From assembly GCF_030656345.1 (NCBI RefSeq), contig NZ_JAUSNR010000005.1:1-46873 (forward strand): a stretch of 46,873 nt of DNA. The letters run 5' to 3'. The position numbers were made by a program, and so were the translations under genes. Shown in pieces: positions 1 through 9,671 of this stretch (its first letter is position 1; each line of letters begins with the position of its first letter). Source of the DNA: Pseudotabrizicola sp. (GTDB taxonomy: Bacteria > Pseudomonadota > Alphaproteobacteria > Rhodobacterales > Rhodobacteraceae). The notes under the pieces are model-generated. The model saw only the letters and a list, made by a program, of their open reading frames with translations, ran no database searches and had not been told where the DNA came from.

Positions 1-1
1 G

Positions 2-982
2 GGGCCCGACGGCGGACCGCGGCCGGGCATGGAGGGCAAGGTCTTCTACGTCTGGTTCGACGCCCCGATCGAATACATCGGCGCGACCGAGGAGTGGGCC
101 GATGCGACGGGCCGGACCTGGCGCGACTGGTGGCGGACGGACGAGGGGGCCGACGACGTCCGCTATGTCCAGTTCATGGGCAAGGACAATGTCGCCTTCC
201 ACACCGTCAGCTTCCCGGCGACGATCCTGGGCTCGGGCGAGCCGTGGAAGACGGTCGACACGCTGAAGGCCTTCAACTGGCTGAACTGGTACGGCGGCAA
301 ATTCTCGACCAGCCAGAAGCGCGGCGTGTTCATGGACCAGGCGCTGGAGCTGCTGCCGGCCGACTATTGGCGCTGGCATCTGACGGCCTATGGCCCGGAG
401 CATTCGGACGCCGCCTTCACCTGGGAGCAGTTCCAGTCGACGACCAACAAGGACCTGGCCGATGTGCTGGGCAATTTCGTCAACCGGATCGTCAAATTCG
501 CCGAGTCGAAATTCGACGGCGTCGTGCCGGACGGCGGCGAGCCGGGGCCGCTGGAGGCCCGTCTGGACGCCGACATTCGCGCCGGGATCGCCGAGGCCAC
601 GGCCCAGTTAGAGGCCATGGAGTTCCGCAAGGCCGCGGTCGCCCTGCGCGCGGTCTGGGTGCTGGGCAATGAATATCTGCAGGAAGCCGCGCCCTGGACC
701 GCCTTCAAGACCGATGTGGACCGGGCGGCGGTCGGGGTGCGCACGGGGCTGAATCTGGTAGCCCTGTTCGCCCGGCTGGCGGCGCCCGTGATGCCGGGTT
801 CGGCGGTCAGGATCGCGGCGACGGTGGGGGCCACCGACCTCAGCTGGCCGGCCCCGGACGCCGGCCTGATCGACACCCTGCCGCGCGGCCAGGCGGTCGC
901 GGCGGCGGCCGTGCTGTTCACCAAGATCGAGGACGGTCAGGTGGCGGAGTGGTCGGAGCGCTTCGGCGGGGCCGGGGTCTGA
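2..982 (+). CDS. metG: Methionyl-tRNA synthetase, 3' part (5' end outside window)
   Basis: Class I aminoacyl-tRNA synthetase that charges tRNA-Met; cytoplasmic. The reading frame is open from the window edge, so the ATG at 29 is internal and the Rossmann N-terminus is missing. Visible parts are the motif [14 protein letters not shown], WDxN-like [11 protein letters not shown], the catalytic KMSKS-loop variant KFSTS (about residue 100 of the visible part) and a helical anticodon-binding C-domain with FVNRIVKF. There is no C-terminal EMAP/tRNA-binding extension: the protein ends shortly after a short tail at 982. Codons are strongly G/C-ending (gcg, gcc, ctg, acg), like terC, rlmB and tuf to its right but unlike genes after 4600. 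It converges on terC across a shared terminator. Confidence 0.95.
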   Translation, partial: GPDGGPRPGMEGKVFYVWFDAPIEYIGATEEWADATGRTWRDWWRTDEGADDVRYVQFMGKDNVAFHTVSFPATILGSGEPWKTVDTLKAFNWLNWYGGKFSTSQKRGVFMDQALELLPADYWRWHLTAYGPEHSDAAFTWEQFQSTTNKDLADVLGNFVNRIVKFAESKFDGVVPDGGEPGPLEARLDADIRAGIAEATAQLEAMEFRKAAVALRAVWVLGNEYLQEAAPWTAFKTDVDRAAVGVRTGLNLVALFARLAAPVMPGSAVRIAATVGATDLSWPAPDAGLIDTLPRGQAVAAAAVLFTKIEDGQVAEWSERFGGAGV

Positions 983-1001
983 CCACGGAAGCGCCATGAT
1001 A

Positions 1002-1033
1002 ACAAAGGCCCCGGATCGCCCCGGGGCCTTTGT
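1002..1033. terminator. Bidirectional terminator between metG and terC
   Basis: A perfect 13-bp stem (1002-1014 with 1021-1033) encloses a 6-nt loop. The arm ends are AAA on the left and TTT on the right, so it can act on both strands. It lies exactly between two convergent stop codons (metG ends at 982, terC ends at 1038). Confidence 0.8.
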
Positions 1034-1037
1034 CTTA

Positions 1038-1859
1038 TCAGGGCGGCGGCCCCTCCGCGGCCCGGGCCGGCAGGCCGGTCGCCGGCGTCGCCGTGTCCTC
1101 GCTGCGCACGCCCTTCAGATACTTGGCCTTCTCTTCCTCGCTGATATCGAGGAAGGCGGGGGCGGAGGCGTTGAAGGCGTCCATGCGCTCGGTCCGCACG
1201 ATCACCGACCGCGCCCCGTCCCAGATCATGTGCAGCGCCACATACAGGACGATGACCAGGCCGACGTAGCCGATCCAGCGGTGTTTGGTCAGGATTCTGG
1301 CGATGAAGGTCGCGGCCACGCCCATAAGGGCGATGGACAGGACCAGGCCGAAGACCATGATCCAGGGATGTTCATGCGCCGCGCCCGCGACGGCCAGAAC
1401 GTTGTCCAGCGACATGGTGATGTCGGCGATCATGATCTGGACGAGGGCGGCGCCGAAGGATTTGCGCTTGAGGCCCAGAGCTTCGGGGGCCGGGCCGCCG
1501 CCGTGGTGGACGGAGAGGGCGGTCTGCAGCTCGGCCTCGGCCTCGGCCTGGTCGTGGGTGCGTTGTTCCTGCAGCTCGCGCCACATCTTCCAGCAGACCC
1601 AGAGCAGCAGGAAGCCGCCGGCCAGCAGCAGACCGATGATGGCCAGCAGCTGGACGGTAATCAGGGCGAAACCGATGCGCAGCACGACGGCCGCGGCCAG
1701 GCCGATCAGGATGGCCTTCTTGCGCAGTTCGGGGGGCAGGGCGGCGGCGGCGAGGCCGACCGCGACCGCGTTGTCCCCGGCCAGCACCAGGTCGATCATC
1801 AGCACCTTGCCAAGGGCGGAGGCCTGGCTGGCGAATTCGGGGGAGGCGAGGAATTCCAT
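1038..1859 (-). CDS. TerC family integral membrane protein (YjbE-type)
   Basis: 273 residues with about seven hydrophobic segments. It has the two hallmark acidic repeats of TerC proteins, LVLAGDNAVAVGLA near residue 25 and MSLDNVLAVAGAA near residue 150, each placing Asp-Asn in a membrane helix. A hydrophilic linker rich in Glu/Gln (about residues 95-125) separates the two halves, as in YjbE-like members. The family is linked to metal-ion (Mn) efflux or metal loading of exported enzymes and to tellurite resistance in some members; the substrate here is unknown. The ATG at 1859 is chosen because the protein begins directly with MEFLASPEFASQ. It is transcribed in the same direction as rlmB, 57 bp downstream of it. 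The C-terminal 25 residues are polar and unconserved-looking. Confidence 0.85.
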   Translation of the reverse strand: MEFLASPEFASQASALGKVLMIDLVLAGDNAVAVGLAAAALPPELRKKAILIGLAAAVVLRIGFALITVQLLAIIGLLLAGGFLLLWVCWKMWRELQEQRTHDQAEAEAELQTALSVHHGGGPAPEALGLKRKSFGAALVQIMIADITMSLDNVLAVAGAAHEHPWIMVFGLVLSIALMGVAATFIARILTKHRWIGYVGLVIVLYVALHMIWDGARSVIVRTERMDAFNASAPAFLDISEEEKAKYLKGVRSEDTATPATGLPARAAEGPPP

Positions 1860-1915
1860 GTTCGCTCTCTATCCCCGCCGCGACGAAATGCAACTGGTCG
1901 CGTTTGCCGGTCGGA

Positions 1916-2830
1916 TCAGCCCTGTTTGCGGCTGGCCTCATAGAGCGCCACGGCCGCCGCGTTCGAGACATTCAGGCTCTCGAATCCACCGGGCATGGGA
2001 ATCCGGGCCATGACGTCGCAGTGTTCGGCGACCAGCCTCCGGACGCCGTCGCCCTCGGACCCCATGACCAAAACCGTCGGCCGCCCGTCCAGCGCCTGAT
2101 CCAGCGTCAGCTCGGCGGCGCCGTCCAGACCCACGGCCCGCCAGCCGAGGTCGGCCAGCGTCTCCAGCGCCCGGCTGAGATTGGTCACCCGCGCGCAAGG
2201 CAGGCGTTCGGTCGCGCCCGCAGAGGCCTTGGCCAGGGCGCCGGCGAGGGCCGGGGAGTGCCGGTCCTGGACCACGATGCCGCGCGCCCCGAAGGCGAGG
2301 GCGGAGCGGAAGATGGCGCCGACGTTCTGGGGGTCGGTCAGCTGGTCCAGCATGACGATGACGCCGGATGCGGCATCGGCGATGTCCTCGAGGGCCACGC
2401 CTTCCAGCGGCTGGACCTTGAAGGCGAGGCCCTGATGCACCGCGCCGGGCGGCAGCATACGGTCCAGCGCCTGGACCTCGATGATTTCGATCCTGTGGCC
2501 GTGGGCCAGTTTGTCCCGCTCCAGCTCGGCGGCGCGGTCGGCGGTCGCCAACAGACGGCCCATGCCCTTTCGGGCCGGGTTGGCCAGGGCCGCCAGGACC
2601 GGATGCCGGCCCCAGACGAAATTGTCGGCGTCGGCCTTGGCGCGAGATGGGCGCGGGGCGGAATCCGAGAAGGCCTTCGCCTTCGGATTGGGGTTCCAGC
2701 CGCCCCGGTCGGGGCCGTCCTGCGACGGTCCCTTGGAGCCCGCCCGCCCGCCGGGACGAGCCGTCGACTTGTCGCCGAAAGCCGGCTTTTTGCCCGATTT
2801 CCGGTCGTTGCGTTCTGGATTTCTCGACAC
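1916..2830 (-). CDS. rlmB: 23S rRNA (guanosine-2251-2'-O)-methyltransferase, SpoU/TrmH family
   Basis: 304 residues. It has a long basic low-complexity N-terminus (about 1-68), then the substrate-binding domain beginning FVWGRHPVLAAL, then a SPOUT (knotted) catalytic domain. The three SpoU motifs are present: motif 1 DPQNVGAIFRSA (166-177, catalytic Arg175), motif 2 VLVMGSEGDGVRR (253-265) and motif 3 IPMPGGFESLNVSNAAA (277-293). It methylates the ribose of G2251 in the peptidyl-transferase P loop. It is divergent from tRNA-Tyr, tRNA-Gly and tuf, a neighbourhood I recall for alphaproteobacterial rlmB. The N-terminal extension is not needed for the fold and could be partly a start-site artefact, but no later ATG precedes FVWGRHP. 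Confidence 0.92.
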   Translation of the reverse strand: MSRNPERNDRKSGKKPAFGDKSTARPGGRAGSKGPSQDGPDRGGWNPNPKAKAFSDSAPRPSRAKADADNFVWGRHPVLAALANPARKGMGRLLATADRAAELERDKLAHGHRIEIIEVQALDRMLPPGAVHQGLAFKVQPLEGVALEDIADAASGVIVMLDQLTDPQNVGAIFRSALAFGARGIVVQDRHSPALAGALAKASAGATERLPCARVTNLSRALETLADLGWRAVGLDGAAELTLDQALDGRPTVLVMGSEGDGVRRLVAEHCDVMARIPMPGGFESLNVSNAAAVALYEASRKQG

Positions 2831-2976
2831 TATAAGACGCCCTCCGATTTGGAGCCCTGAGGGCTTTCGGGTCTGGCGCCCCTCCTAAACCAGGCGACGC
2901 GGGACACCGAGAGCTTTTGTTGTTACGACGGCCGAAAGGTCGCCGGTGCATCGGACCGACGGTTCGAAAACGCGCG

Positions 2977-3060
2977 GGGGGCATGTCCCGCGTGGCAAAG
3001 GGGGGGGACTGTAAATCCCCTGCGTAAGCTTCGCAGGTTCGAGTCCTGCTTCCCCCACCA
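2977..3060 (+). tRNA. tRNA-Tyr(GTA)
   Basis: The anticodon stem gggga/tcccc (3004-3008 with 3016-3020) encloses the loop ctgtaaa with GTA at 3011-3013. A variable arm follows, as expected for a type II tRNA. The T arm is gcagg-ttcgagt-cctgc (3033-3049) and the encoded 3' end is A-CCA (3057-3060). The acceptor stem has five G-C pairs followed by one C.T mismatch and an A-T pair, and the D stem is short, so the 5' boundary could shift by 1-2 nt. It is the first gene of a tRNA-Tyr/tRNA-Gly/tuf unit. Confidence 0.88.
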
Positions 3061-3137
3061 CGCGGTTTCGAAACGAAGGTCCGGACCCCATATCGGGTCG
3101 GCGGTCGAAGGCGCACCTAGCCCGAGGCCGTCTCCGT

Positions 3138-3211
3138 GCGGGTATAGTACAATGGTAGTACAGCAGCCTTCCAAGCTGAATATGTCGGTTCGATTCCGTC
3201 TACCCGCTCCA
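3138..3211 (+). tRNA. tRNA-Gly(TCC)
   Basis: The acceptor gcgggta (3138-3144) pairs with tacccgc near the 3' end, followed by discriminator T and encoded CCA. The anticodon loop cttccaa gives TCC. The D loop contains aatggtag. The T stem gtcgg/ccgtc has a single T.T mismatch at its second pair. It lies 77 bp after tRNA-Tyr and 63 bp before tuf, matching the classical arrangement in which tRNA-Tyr and tRNA-Gly are co-transcribed with a tufB gene. Confidence 0.93.
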
Positions 3212-3274
3212 GAATTCTCTAGCTGACCAACGTCCGCTCCCCATCTCTGGGCCAGGGCCACAGGAGTTTTGGCC

Positions 3275-4465
<1,191 letters not shown>

Positions 4466-4513
4466 GGCTGCGCGAATCGCCTTTCCAAAGGCGGTATGAC
4501 AGTATAACGACAC

Positions 4514-4542
4514 GCGGCGCGCCCAAGGCTTGGGCGCGCCGC
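4514..4542 (+). terminator. Strong palindromic hairpin in the tuf-rpsJ spacer
   Basis: Two perfect 14-nt arms (4514-4527 and 4529-4542) made of GCGGCGCGCCCAAG and its complement are separated by one base, so the physical loop would be 3-5 nt. There is no T-run on either side, so it may be an attenuator, an RNA-processing site or a Rho-assisted end rather than a simple terminator. It lies between the tuf stop codon and the rpsJ start. Confidence 0.45.
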
Positions 4543-4610
4543 AGACCATCCACAAATGTGAACCTATGGGCCGGGCATGTTGCCCCGTCTACGTTCCGAA
4601 GGAACAAGAA

Positions 4611-4919
4611 ATGCAAGGTCAGACCATTCGCATTCGCCTGAAGGCCTTCGATTACCGCGTGCTGGACGCCAGCACCCAGGAAATCGTCAACACGGCCAAA
4701 CGCACAGGCGCACAGGTTCGCGGGCCGATCCCGCTGCCGAACAAGATTGAGAAATTCACGGTTCTCCGTGGTCCGCACATCGACAAAAAGTCGCGCGACC
4801 AGTGGGAAATCCGCACGCACAAGCGTTTGCTTGATATCGTCGATCCGACTCCGCAGACCGTGGACGCGCTGATGAAGCTCGACCTGGCCGCCGGCGTCGA
4901 CGTCGAAATCAAAGTATAA
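4611..4919 (+). CDS. rpsJ: 30S ribosomal protein S10
   Basis: 102 residues. S10 is a head protein of the small subunit and also the NusE transcription antitermination factor that pairs with NusB. The sequence carries the highly conserved [14 protein letters not shown] start and the loop segment GPIPLPNK. The start is the ATG at 4611, after a purine-rich GAAGGAA (4598-4604); an upstream in-frame ATG at 4530 would add 27 residues with no S10 similarity and is rejected. It is the first gene of the S10 operon, 14 bp before rplC. Confidence 0.97.
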   Translation: MQGQTIRIRLKAFDYRVLDASTQEIVNTAKRTGAQVRGPIPLPNKIEKFTVLRGPHIDKKSRDQWEIRTHKRLLDIVDPTPQTVDALMKLDLAAGVDVEIKV

Positions 4920-4933
4920 GGGGGCATCAGAAC

Positions 4934-5815
4934 ATGCGCTCTGGTATTATTGCGAAGAAACTGGGCATGACCCGGTTGTTCCTCGAAGACGGCAAGCAGG
5001 TTCCGGTCACGGTTCTGCATATGGACAATCTGCAGGTTGTGGCCCAGCGGACCGCTGACAAGGACGGCTATACGGCTGTTCAGCTCGGCGCAGGCTCGGC
5101 CAAGGCCAAGCGGACCTCGGCTGCGATGCGCGGCCACTTTGCCAAAGCCTCGGTCGAACCGAAGCGGAAAGTGGCAGAGTTCCGGGTGACCGACGACTGC
5201 ATGATCGACGTGGGTGAAGAAATCACCGCTGACCACTACTTCCCCGGTCAGTTCGTTGACATCGCCGGCACCTCGATCGGTAAGGGCTTTGCCGGCGCGA
5301 TGAAGCGGCACAACTTTGCCGGTCTGCGCGCCTCGCACGGTGTGTCGGTGTCGCACCGTTCGCACGGGTCGACCGGCCAGTGCCAGGACCCCGGCAAGGT
5401 GTTCAAAGGCAAGAAAATGGCGGGCCATCTGGGTGCCGTGCGCGTGACCACGCAGAACCTGCAGGTCATCCGTACCGACGCCGACCGCGGTCTGATCATG
5501 GTCAAGGGCGCTGTCCCCGGATCGAAAGGTGGCTGGGTTACGGTCAAGGACGCGGTGAAGAAGCCGGTCCCGGATTCTGTGATCATTCCGGCCGCCCTGC
5601 GCTCCGCTGCCAAAGCCGCACGTGAAGCCGCAGAAGCTGCAGCCGCAGCCGCCGCAGCAGAAGCCGCAGCAGCAGAAGAAGCCCGTCTGGCCGCACAGGC
5701 CGCCGAGCAGGACGCTCTGGAAGCCAAGGCAGCCGAAGAAGCGCTGAACGCAGGGAACGAACCTGCCGAGGGCGCTGATGAGGGCACCACCAAGTCCGAA
5801 GGCGGTGAAGCATGA
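4934..5815 (+). CDS. rplC: 50S ribosomal protein L3 with long Ala/Glu-rich C-terminal tail
   Basis: 293 residues against about 210 in E. coli. L3 nucleates early 50S assembly and reaches the peptidyl-transferase centre. The core (1-221) includes [16 protein letters not shown] with Gln149, the residue equivalent to the one N5-methylated by PrmB. Residues 222-293 form a low-complexity tail, first Ala-rich with Arg/Lys/Glu (a likely helix), then acidic and Gly-rich. Such tails occur on L3 of some alphaproteobacteria. The stop overlaps the start of rplD by 4 bp, so the two genes are translationally coupled. Confidence 0.96.
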   Translation: MRSGIIAKKLGMTRLFLEDGKQVPVTVLHMDNLQVVAQRTADKDGYTAVQLGAGSAKAKRTSAAMRGHFAKASVEPKRKVAEFRVTDDCMIDVGEEITADHYFPGQFVDIAGTSIGKGFAGAMKRHNFAGLRASHGVSVSHRSHGSTGQCQDPGKVFKGKKMAGHLGAVRVTTQNLQVIRTDADRGLIMVKGAVPGSKGGWVTVKDAVKKPVPDSVIIPAALRSAAKAAREAAEAAAAAAAAEAAAAEEARLAAQAAEQDALEAKAAEEALNAGNEPAEGADEGTTKSEGGEA

Positions 5816-6432
5816 AACTTGATGTTCTGAAACTCGACGGCGGCAAAGCCGGTTCGGTTGATCTGAACGACGACCTGTTCGGTCTGGACCCGCGCGCAGA
5901 CATTCTGCACCGTGTGGTGCGCTGGCAGCGGGCGAAAGCCCAGGCTGGCACACACTCGACGCTGACCCGCGCCGAAGTGTCCTATTCGACCAAGAAGATC
6001 TACCGCCAAAAAGGCACCGGTGGCGCACGCCACGGGTCGCGCAAGGCGCCGATCTTCCGCAAGGGTGGTGTCGTCAAGGGCCCGACCCCGCGCAGCCACG
6101 CGCATGACCTGCCGAAAAAGGTCCGCGCCCTGGGTCTGCGTCACGCGCTGTCGGCCAAGGCCAAAGCGGGTGAGCTGATCATCCTGGACACGCTGGTGAT
6201 GGCGGAAGCCAAAACCGCGATCCTTGCGAAACAGGCGAAGGAACTCGGCTGGAAGCGCGTTCTGATCATCGACGGTGTGGCTGTGGATCAGGGCTTTGCT
6301 CTGGCCGCGCGCAACATCGAAGGGATCGACGTTCTGCCGACGATGGGTGCCAACGTCTATGACATCCTGAAGCGTGATCAGCTTGTGATCACCAAAGCAG
6401 GACTCGAAGCATTGGAGGCTCGTCTGAAATGA
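5812..6432 (+). CDS. rplD: 50S ribosomal protein L4
   Basis: 206 residues, usual length. L4 lines the peptide exit tunnel; in enterobacteria it also represses its own operon, which cannot be assumed here. The tunnel-loop segment [19 protein letters not shown] (64-82 approximately) is intact, with the conserved KGTG.AR.G motif. The overlap ATGA with rplC (5812-5815) and with rplW (6429-6432) shows tight coupling in both directions. Confidence 0.96.
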   Translation: MKLDVLKLDGGKAGSVDLNDDLFGLDPRADILHRVVRWQRAKAQAGTHSTLTRAEVSYSTKKIYRQKGTGGARHGSRKAPIFRKGGVVKGPTPRSHAHDLPKKVRALGLRHALSAKAKAGELIILDTLVMAEAKTAILAKQAKELGWKRVLIIDGVAVDQGFALAARNIEGIDVLPTMGANVYDILKRDQLVITKAGLEALEARLK

Positions 6433-6725
6433 GCGCGAAACCCCAGCACTACGACCTGATAAAAAAGCCGATCATCACCGAAAAAGCCACCATGGCTTCG
6501 GAGCATGGCGCGGTTGTGTTTCAGGTCGCCATGGACGCGACCAAGCCGATGATCAAAGAGGCCATCGAGGCTGTCTTTGGCGTCAAGGTGAAGGCGGTGA
6601 ACACCACCATCACCAAGGGCAAGACCAAGCGTTTCAAAGGTCGTCCCGGCGTGCGGTCCGACAAGAAAAAAGCCTATGTTACGCTCGAAGAGGGTAACAC
6701 TATCGACGTGTCCACCGGGCTCTGA
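6429..6725 (+). CDS. rplW: 50S ribosomal protein L23
   Basis: 98 residues. L23 sits at the exit of the peptide tunnel and docks trigger factor and SRP. It begins with the family signature [14 protein letters not shown], and the basic loop [11 protein letters not shown] (about 62-72) matches the rRNA-binding extension. The start overlaps the rplD stop by 4 bp. It is followed within 20 bp by a strong terminator-like hairpin, which is unusual inside the S10 operon. Confidence 0.96.
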   Translation: MSAKPQHYDLIKKPIITEKATMASEHGAVVFQVAMDATKPMIKEAIEAVFGVKVKAVNTTITKGKTKRFKGRPGVRSDKKKAYVTLEEGNTIDVSTGL

Positions 6726-6741
6726 TAGAAGGCGCCGAATC

Positions 6742-6777
6742 CCACGGCCCCGGACTTTCCGGGGCCGTGGATTTTTT
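6742..6777 (+). terminator. Rho-independent terminator between rplW and rplB
   Basis: A perfect 12-bp GC-rich stem (6742-6753 with 6759-6770), a 5-nt loop acttt, then A and six consecutive T (6772-6777). This is a textbook intrinsic terminator within an operon that is normally one transcript. It implies partial attenuation after rplW or a separate promoter for rplB. Confidence 0.8.
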
Positions 6778-6820
6778 GCGAAATCGGTCTGTTTGTGGTG
6801 TTCCACGGCCAGATCACACC

Positions 6821-6870
6821 ACCGGGGACCTTCGGGGCCCTATAAACCGGGGACCTTCGGGGCCCTATAA
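6821..6870 (+). repeat. Perfect tandem duplication of a 25-bp unit upstream of rplB
   Basis: Two identical adjacent 25-bp units (6821-6845 and 6846-6870), each ending in CCCTATAA. Each unit contains GGGACC-TTC-GGGGCCC, which can fold back on itself imperfectly. The repeat lies between the rplW terminator and the rplB start (6917), so it would be in the rplB leader or its promoter region. Only two copies are present, so this is not an array of any known kind. Confidence 0.85.
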
Positions 6871-6916
6871 TTCGGGCCTGGAATACAGGCCCTCTAGCTG
6901 ACGGAAGACAGAAAGC

Positions 6917-7756
6917 ATGGCACTCAAGTCGTACAAACCGACGACGCCTGGCCAACGCGGGTTGGTTCTGATCGACCGTTCGGAGCTGTGGAAAGGACGC
7001 CCGGTCAAGGGCCTTGTAGAAGGCTTGACCAAAACGGGTGGACGGAACAACACCGGACGTATCACGATGTGGCACAAAGGCGGCGGCGCAAAGCGTCTGT
7101 ACCGCATTGTGGATTTCAAGCGTCGTAAATTCGATATTGCAGCGGTCGTCGAGCGGATCGAATACGATCCGAACCGCACCGCCTTCATCGCCCTCGTGAA
7201 ATACGCGGACGGCGAACTTTCCTACATCCTGGCCCCGCAGCGTCTGGCTGTCGGCGATTCTGTGATCGCTGGCGCCAAGACCGACGTGAAGCCGGGCAAC
7301 GCCATGCCGTTTTCGGGCATGCCGATCGGTACCATCGTCCACAACGTCGAGATGAAGCCCGGCAAGGGTGGTCAGATCGCCCGTGCAGCTGGCACCTATG
7401 CCCAGTTCGTCGGTCGTGACGGTGGCTATGCCCAGATCCGCCTGTCTTCGGGCGAGCTGCGTCTGGTGCGTCAGGAATGCATGGCCACCATCGGTGCCGT
7501 GTCAAACGCTGACCATTCCAACCAGAACCTCGGCAAAGCTGGCCGTAAGCGCCACATGGGCGTGCGTCCGACCGTTCGCGGTGTTGCCATGAACCCGATC
7601 GACCACCCGCACGGTGGTGGTGAAGGCCGGACCTCTGGTGGTCGTCACCCGGTTACGCCGTGGGGCAAGGGCACCAAGGGCAACCGCACCCGGTCGAACA
7701 AAGAGACGGATAAATATATCCTCCGCTCGCGTCACGCCAAGAAAAAGGGCCGCTAA
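6917..7756 (+). CDS. rplB: 50S ribosomal protein L2
   Basis: 279 residues, usual length. L2 bridges the subunits and is essential for peptidyl-transferase assembly. The C-terminal signature [18 protein letters not shown] holds the conserved His-rich loop, and GRNNTGRIT marks the N-terminal OB-like domain. A 191-bp gap with a terminator and a tandem repeat separates it from rplW, so it may be expressed partly from its own signals. rpsS starts 3 bp downstream. Confidence 0.97.
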   Translation: MALKSYKPTTPGQRGLVLIDRSELWKGRPVKGLVEGLTKTGGRNNTGRITMWHKGGGAKRLYRIVDFKRRKFDIAAVVERIEYDPNRTAFIALVKYADGELSYILAPQRLAVGDSVIAGAKTDVKPGNAMPFSGMPIGTIVHNVEMKPGKGGQIARAAGTYAQFVGRDGGYAQIRLSSGELRLVRQECMATIGAVSNADHSNQNLGKAGRKRHMGVRPTVRGVAMNPIDHPHGGGEGRTSGGRHPVTPWGKGTKGNRTRSNKETDKYILRSRHAKKKGR

Positions 7757-7759
7757 TCC

Positions 7760-8038
7760 ATGTCACGTTCCATTTGGAAAGGCCCGTTCGTCGATGGCTA
7801 TGTCCTGAAAAAGGCAGAAAAGTCGCGCGAGTCGGGCAAAAGCGAAGTGATCAAGATCTGGTCGCGTCGTTCCACCATCCTGCCGCAGTTTGTCGGTCTG
7901 ACTTTTGGCGTGTATAACGGCCACAAGCACATTCCGGTGGCGATCACCGAAGACATGATCGGCCAGAAGTTCGGTGAATATTCGCCGACGCGGACCTATT
8001 ACGGTCACGCCGCCGATAAAAAAGCCAAGAGGAAGTAA
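7760..8038 (+). CDS. rpsS: 30S ribosomal protein S19
   Basis: 92 residues. S19 lies in the small-subunit head near the A site and contacts S13. It starts [17 protein letters not shown] and carries the family core [19 protein letters not shown] and [14 protein letters not shown]. It is 3 bp after rplB and 3 bp before rplV, clearly co-transcribed. Confidence 0.97.
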   Translation: MSRSIWKGPFVDGYVLKKAEKSRESGKSEVIKIWSRRSTILPQFVGLTFGVYNGHKHIPVAITEDMIGQKFGEYSPTRTYYGHAADKKAKRK

Positions 8039-8041
8039 GCC

Positions 8042-8422
8042 ATGAGCAAGGAAAAGAATCCGCGCCGCGTGGCGGACAACGAAGCGATGGCGATCAGCCG
8101 TATGCTTCGCACCTCGCCGCAAAAGCTCAATCTGGTTGCCGGTCTGATCCGTGGCAAAAAGGTTGAAAAGGCATTGGCTGACCTGACCTTCTCGAAGCGC
8201 CGCATCGCGGCTGACGTCAAGAAGTGCCTGCAGTCCGCGATTGCGAACGCCGAAAACAACCACGGTCTTGACGTCGACAGCCTCGTCGTCGCCGAAGCCT
8301 GGTGTGGCAAGAACCTTGTGATGAAGCGTGGCCGTCCGCGGGCACGGGGCCGTTTCGGCAAGATCATGAAGCCGTTCTCTGAAATCACCATCAAGGTTCG
8401 TCAGTCCGGGGAGTCGGCATAA
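8042..8422 (+). CDS. rplV: 50S ribosomal protein L22
   Basis: 126 residues. L22 extends a beta-hairpin into the peptide exit tunnel; the hairpin here is around [15 protein letters not shown] (about 97-111). The N-terminus is RISPQKL-like ([17 protein letters not shown]). The stop codon TAA shares its last A with the rpsC ATG (8422), giving translational coupling. Confidence 0.97.
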   Translation: MSKEKNPRRVADNEAMAISRMLRTSPQKLNLVAGLIRGKKVEKALADLTFSKRRIAADVKKCLQSAIANAENNHGLDVDSLVVAEAWCGKNLVMKRGRPRARGRFGKIMKPFSEITIKVRQSGESA

Positions 8423-9138
8423 TGGGACAGAAGGTTAACCCGATCGGGATGCGCCTCCAGGTCAACCGCACCTGGGACAGCCGCTGGTTTGCCGAGTCGA
8501 AAGACTATGGCAACCTGCTGCTGGAAGATCTGCGGATGCGTGAATTTATTCACACAGAGGCCAAGCAGGCCGGCATCAGCAAGGTGATCATCGAACGTCC
8601 GCACAAAAAGTGCCGCGTCACGATTCACGCGGCACGTCCGGGTGTGATCATCGGCAAAAAGGGTGCCGACATCGAAACGCTGCGCAAGAAACTGACCGCG
8701 TTCACGAAGTCGGAACTGCACCTGAACATCGTCGAAGTCCGCAAGCCGGAACTCGACGCACAGCTGGTGGCAGAGTCGATCGCGCAGCAGATGGAACGCC
8801 GGGTGTCTTTCCGTCGCGCCATGAAGCGCGGCGTGCAAAGCGCGATGCGCATCGGTGCCCTTGGCATCCGTGTGAACGTGGCGGGCCGTCTGGGTGGCGC
8901 GGAAATCGCACGGACCGAATGGTACCGCGAAGGCCGTGTGCCGCTGCACACGCTGCGCGCCGACATTGACTATGCCCTGTCCGAAGCAACGACCCCTTAC
9001 GGGATCATCGGTGTGAAGGTCTGGATCTTCAAAGGCGAAATCCTTGAGCACGATCCGCAAGCGCATGACCGCCGTCACGCAGAAGCACAGGAAGGCGCGG
9101 CACCGCGTCAACCTCGTCGCGACCGCGAACGCGCGTAA
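8422..9138 (+). CDS. rpsC: 30S ribosomal protein S3
   Basis: 238 residues. S3 forms part of the mRNA entry channel and has helicase activity with S4 and S5. It begins [19 protein letters not shown], contains the type-2 KH domain with [12 protein letters not shown] (the GKKG loop), and ends in a basic tail rich in Arg/Glu after residue 215, a few residues longer than in E. coli. It shares one base with the rplV stop; rplP follows after 14 bp. Confidence 0.97.
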   Translation: MGQKVNPIGMRLQVNRTWDSRWFAESKDYGNLLLEDLRMREFIHTEAKQAGISKVIIERPHKKCRVTIHAARPGVIIGKKGADIETLRKKLTAFTKSELHLNIVEVRKPELDAQLVAESIAQQMERRVSFRRAMKRGVQSAMRIGALGIRVNVAGRLGGAEIARTEWYREGRVPLHTLRADIDYALSEATTPYGIIGVKVWIFKGEILEHDPQAHDRRHAEAQEGAAPRQPRRDRERA

Positions 9139-9152
9139 GGGAGTATTGAAAG

Positions 9153-9566
9153 ATGCTGCAACCGAAACGGACCAAGTTCCGCAAACAGCACAAGGGCCGC
9201 ATTCACGGCGAAGCCAAAGGCGGCTTCCTGCTGAACTTCGGCTCTTATGCGCTGAAAGCCACTGAACCAGAGCGTGTGACCGCGCGTCAGATCGAAGCGG
9301 CCCGCCGCGCGATCACCCGCCACATGAAGCGTCAGGGCCGTGTCTGGATCCGGATTTTCCCGGATGTTCCAGTGACCTCGAAGCCAACCGAAGTCCGGAT
9401 GGGTAAAGGTAAAGGGTCTGTCGACTATTGGGCAGCCAAGGTGAAACCTGGCCGCATCATGTTCGAAATCGACGGCGTATCGGACGTCATCGCGCGTGAG
9501 GCACTGCGCCTTGGTGCGATGAAGCTGCCGGTGCTGACCCGCGTCGTCGCCCGCGAAGACTGGTAA
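9153..9566 (+). CDS. rplP: 50S ribosomal protein L16
   Basis: 137 residues. L16 organises the A-site tRNA region of the large subunit. It starts [16 protein letters not shown]. The segment [14 protein letters not shown] keeps Arg82, which aligns with E. coli Arg81, the residue hydroxylated by the 2-oxoglutarate oxygenase YcfD/RoxA. This matters because the next gene (9672) is a different 2OG-oxygenase-like protein. It is followed by a palindromic repeat and a terminator, so transcription probably partly stops here. Confidence 0.97.
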   Translation: MLQPKRTKFRKQHKGRIHGEAKGGFLLNFGSYALKATEPERVTARQIEAARRAITRHMKRQGRVWIRIFPDVPVTSKPTEVRMGKGKGSVDYWAAKVKPGRIMFEIDGVSDVIAREALRLGAMKLPVLTRVVAREDW

Positions 9567-9592
9567 GGTTTGCCTTTGGGCAGACCGCGCGT

Positions 9593-9615
9593 GGCGGGGT
9601 GAACCCCGCCCTACC
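9593..9615 (+). repeat. GC-rich palindromic repeat, copy 1
   Basis: GGCGGGGTGAACCCCGCC (9593-9610) followed by CTACC. The palindromic core can form a 7-bp hairpin. Close copies lie at 14691 and 15005 in the same orientation, always downstream of a gene and just before a terminator-like hairpin. It resembles the REP-type extragenic palindromes common in Rhodobacterales. Confidence 0.75.
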
Positions 9616-9624
9616 GAAAGATTG

Positions 9625-9653
9625 GCCCCTGCCGGACACGGCGGGGGCTTTTT
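9625..9653 (+). terminator. Rho-independent terminator after rplP
   Basis: A 10-bp stem (9625-9634 with 9639-9648, one G.T pair), a 4-nt loop gaca and five T (9649-9653). It separates rplP from the oxygenase-like gene at 9672, whose start lies only 18 bp downstream, so that gene may depend on read-through. Confidence 0.75.
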
Positions 9654-9671
9654 CAGATCCGAGGTCAGAAA

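Noticed and set aside
996..1943. A 315-residue plus-strand frame across terC
   Set aside because: Gly/Asp/Gln-rich composition, starts inside the terminator, and lies opposite a clear TerC protein.
3269..3274. TTG at 3269 as start of EF-Tu
   Set aside because: It is too close to AGGAG (3262-3266); ATG 3275 yields the universal MAKEKFER start.
6821..6870. CRISPR-like repeats
   Set aside because: Only two directly adjacent 25-bp copies with no spacers and no cas genes.
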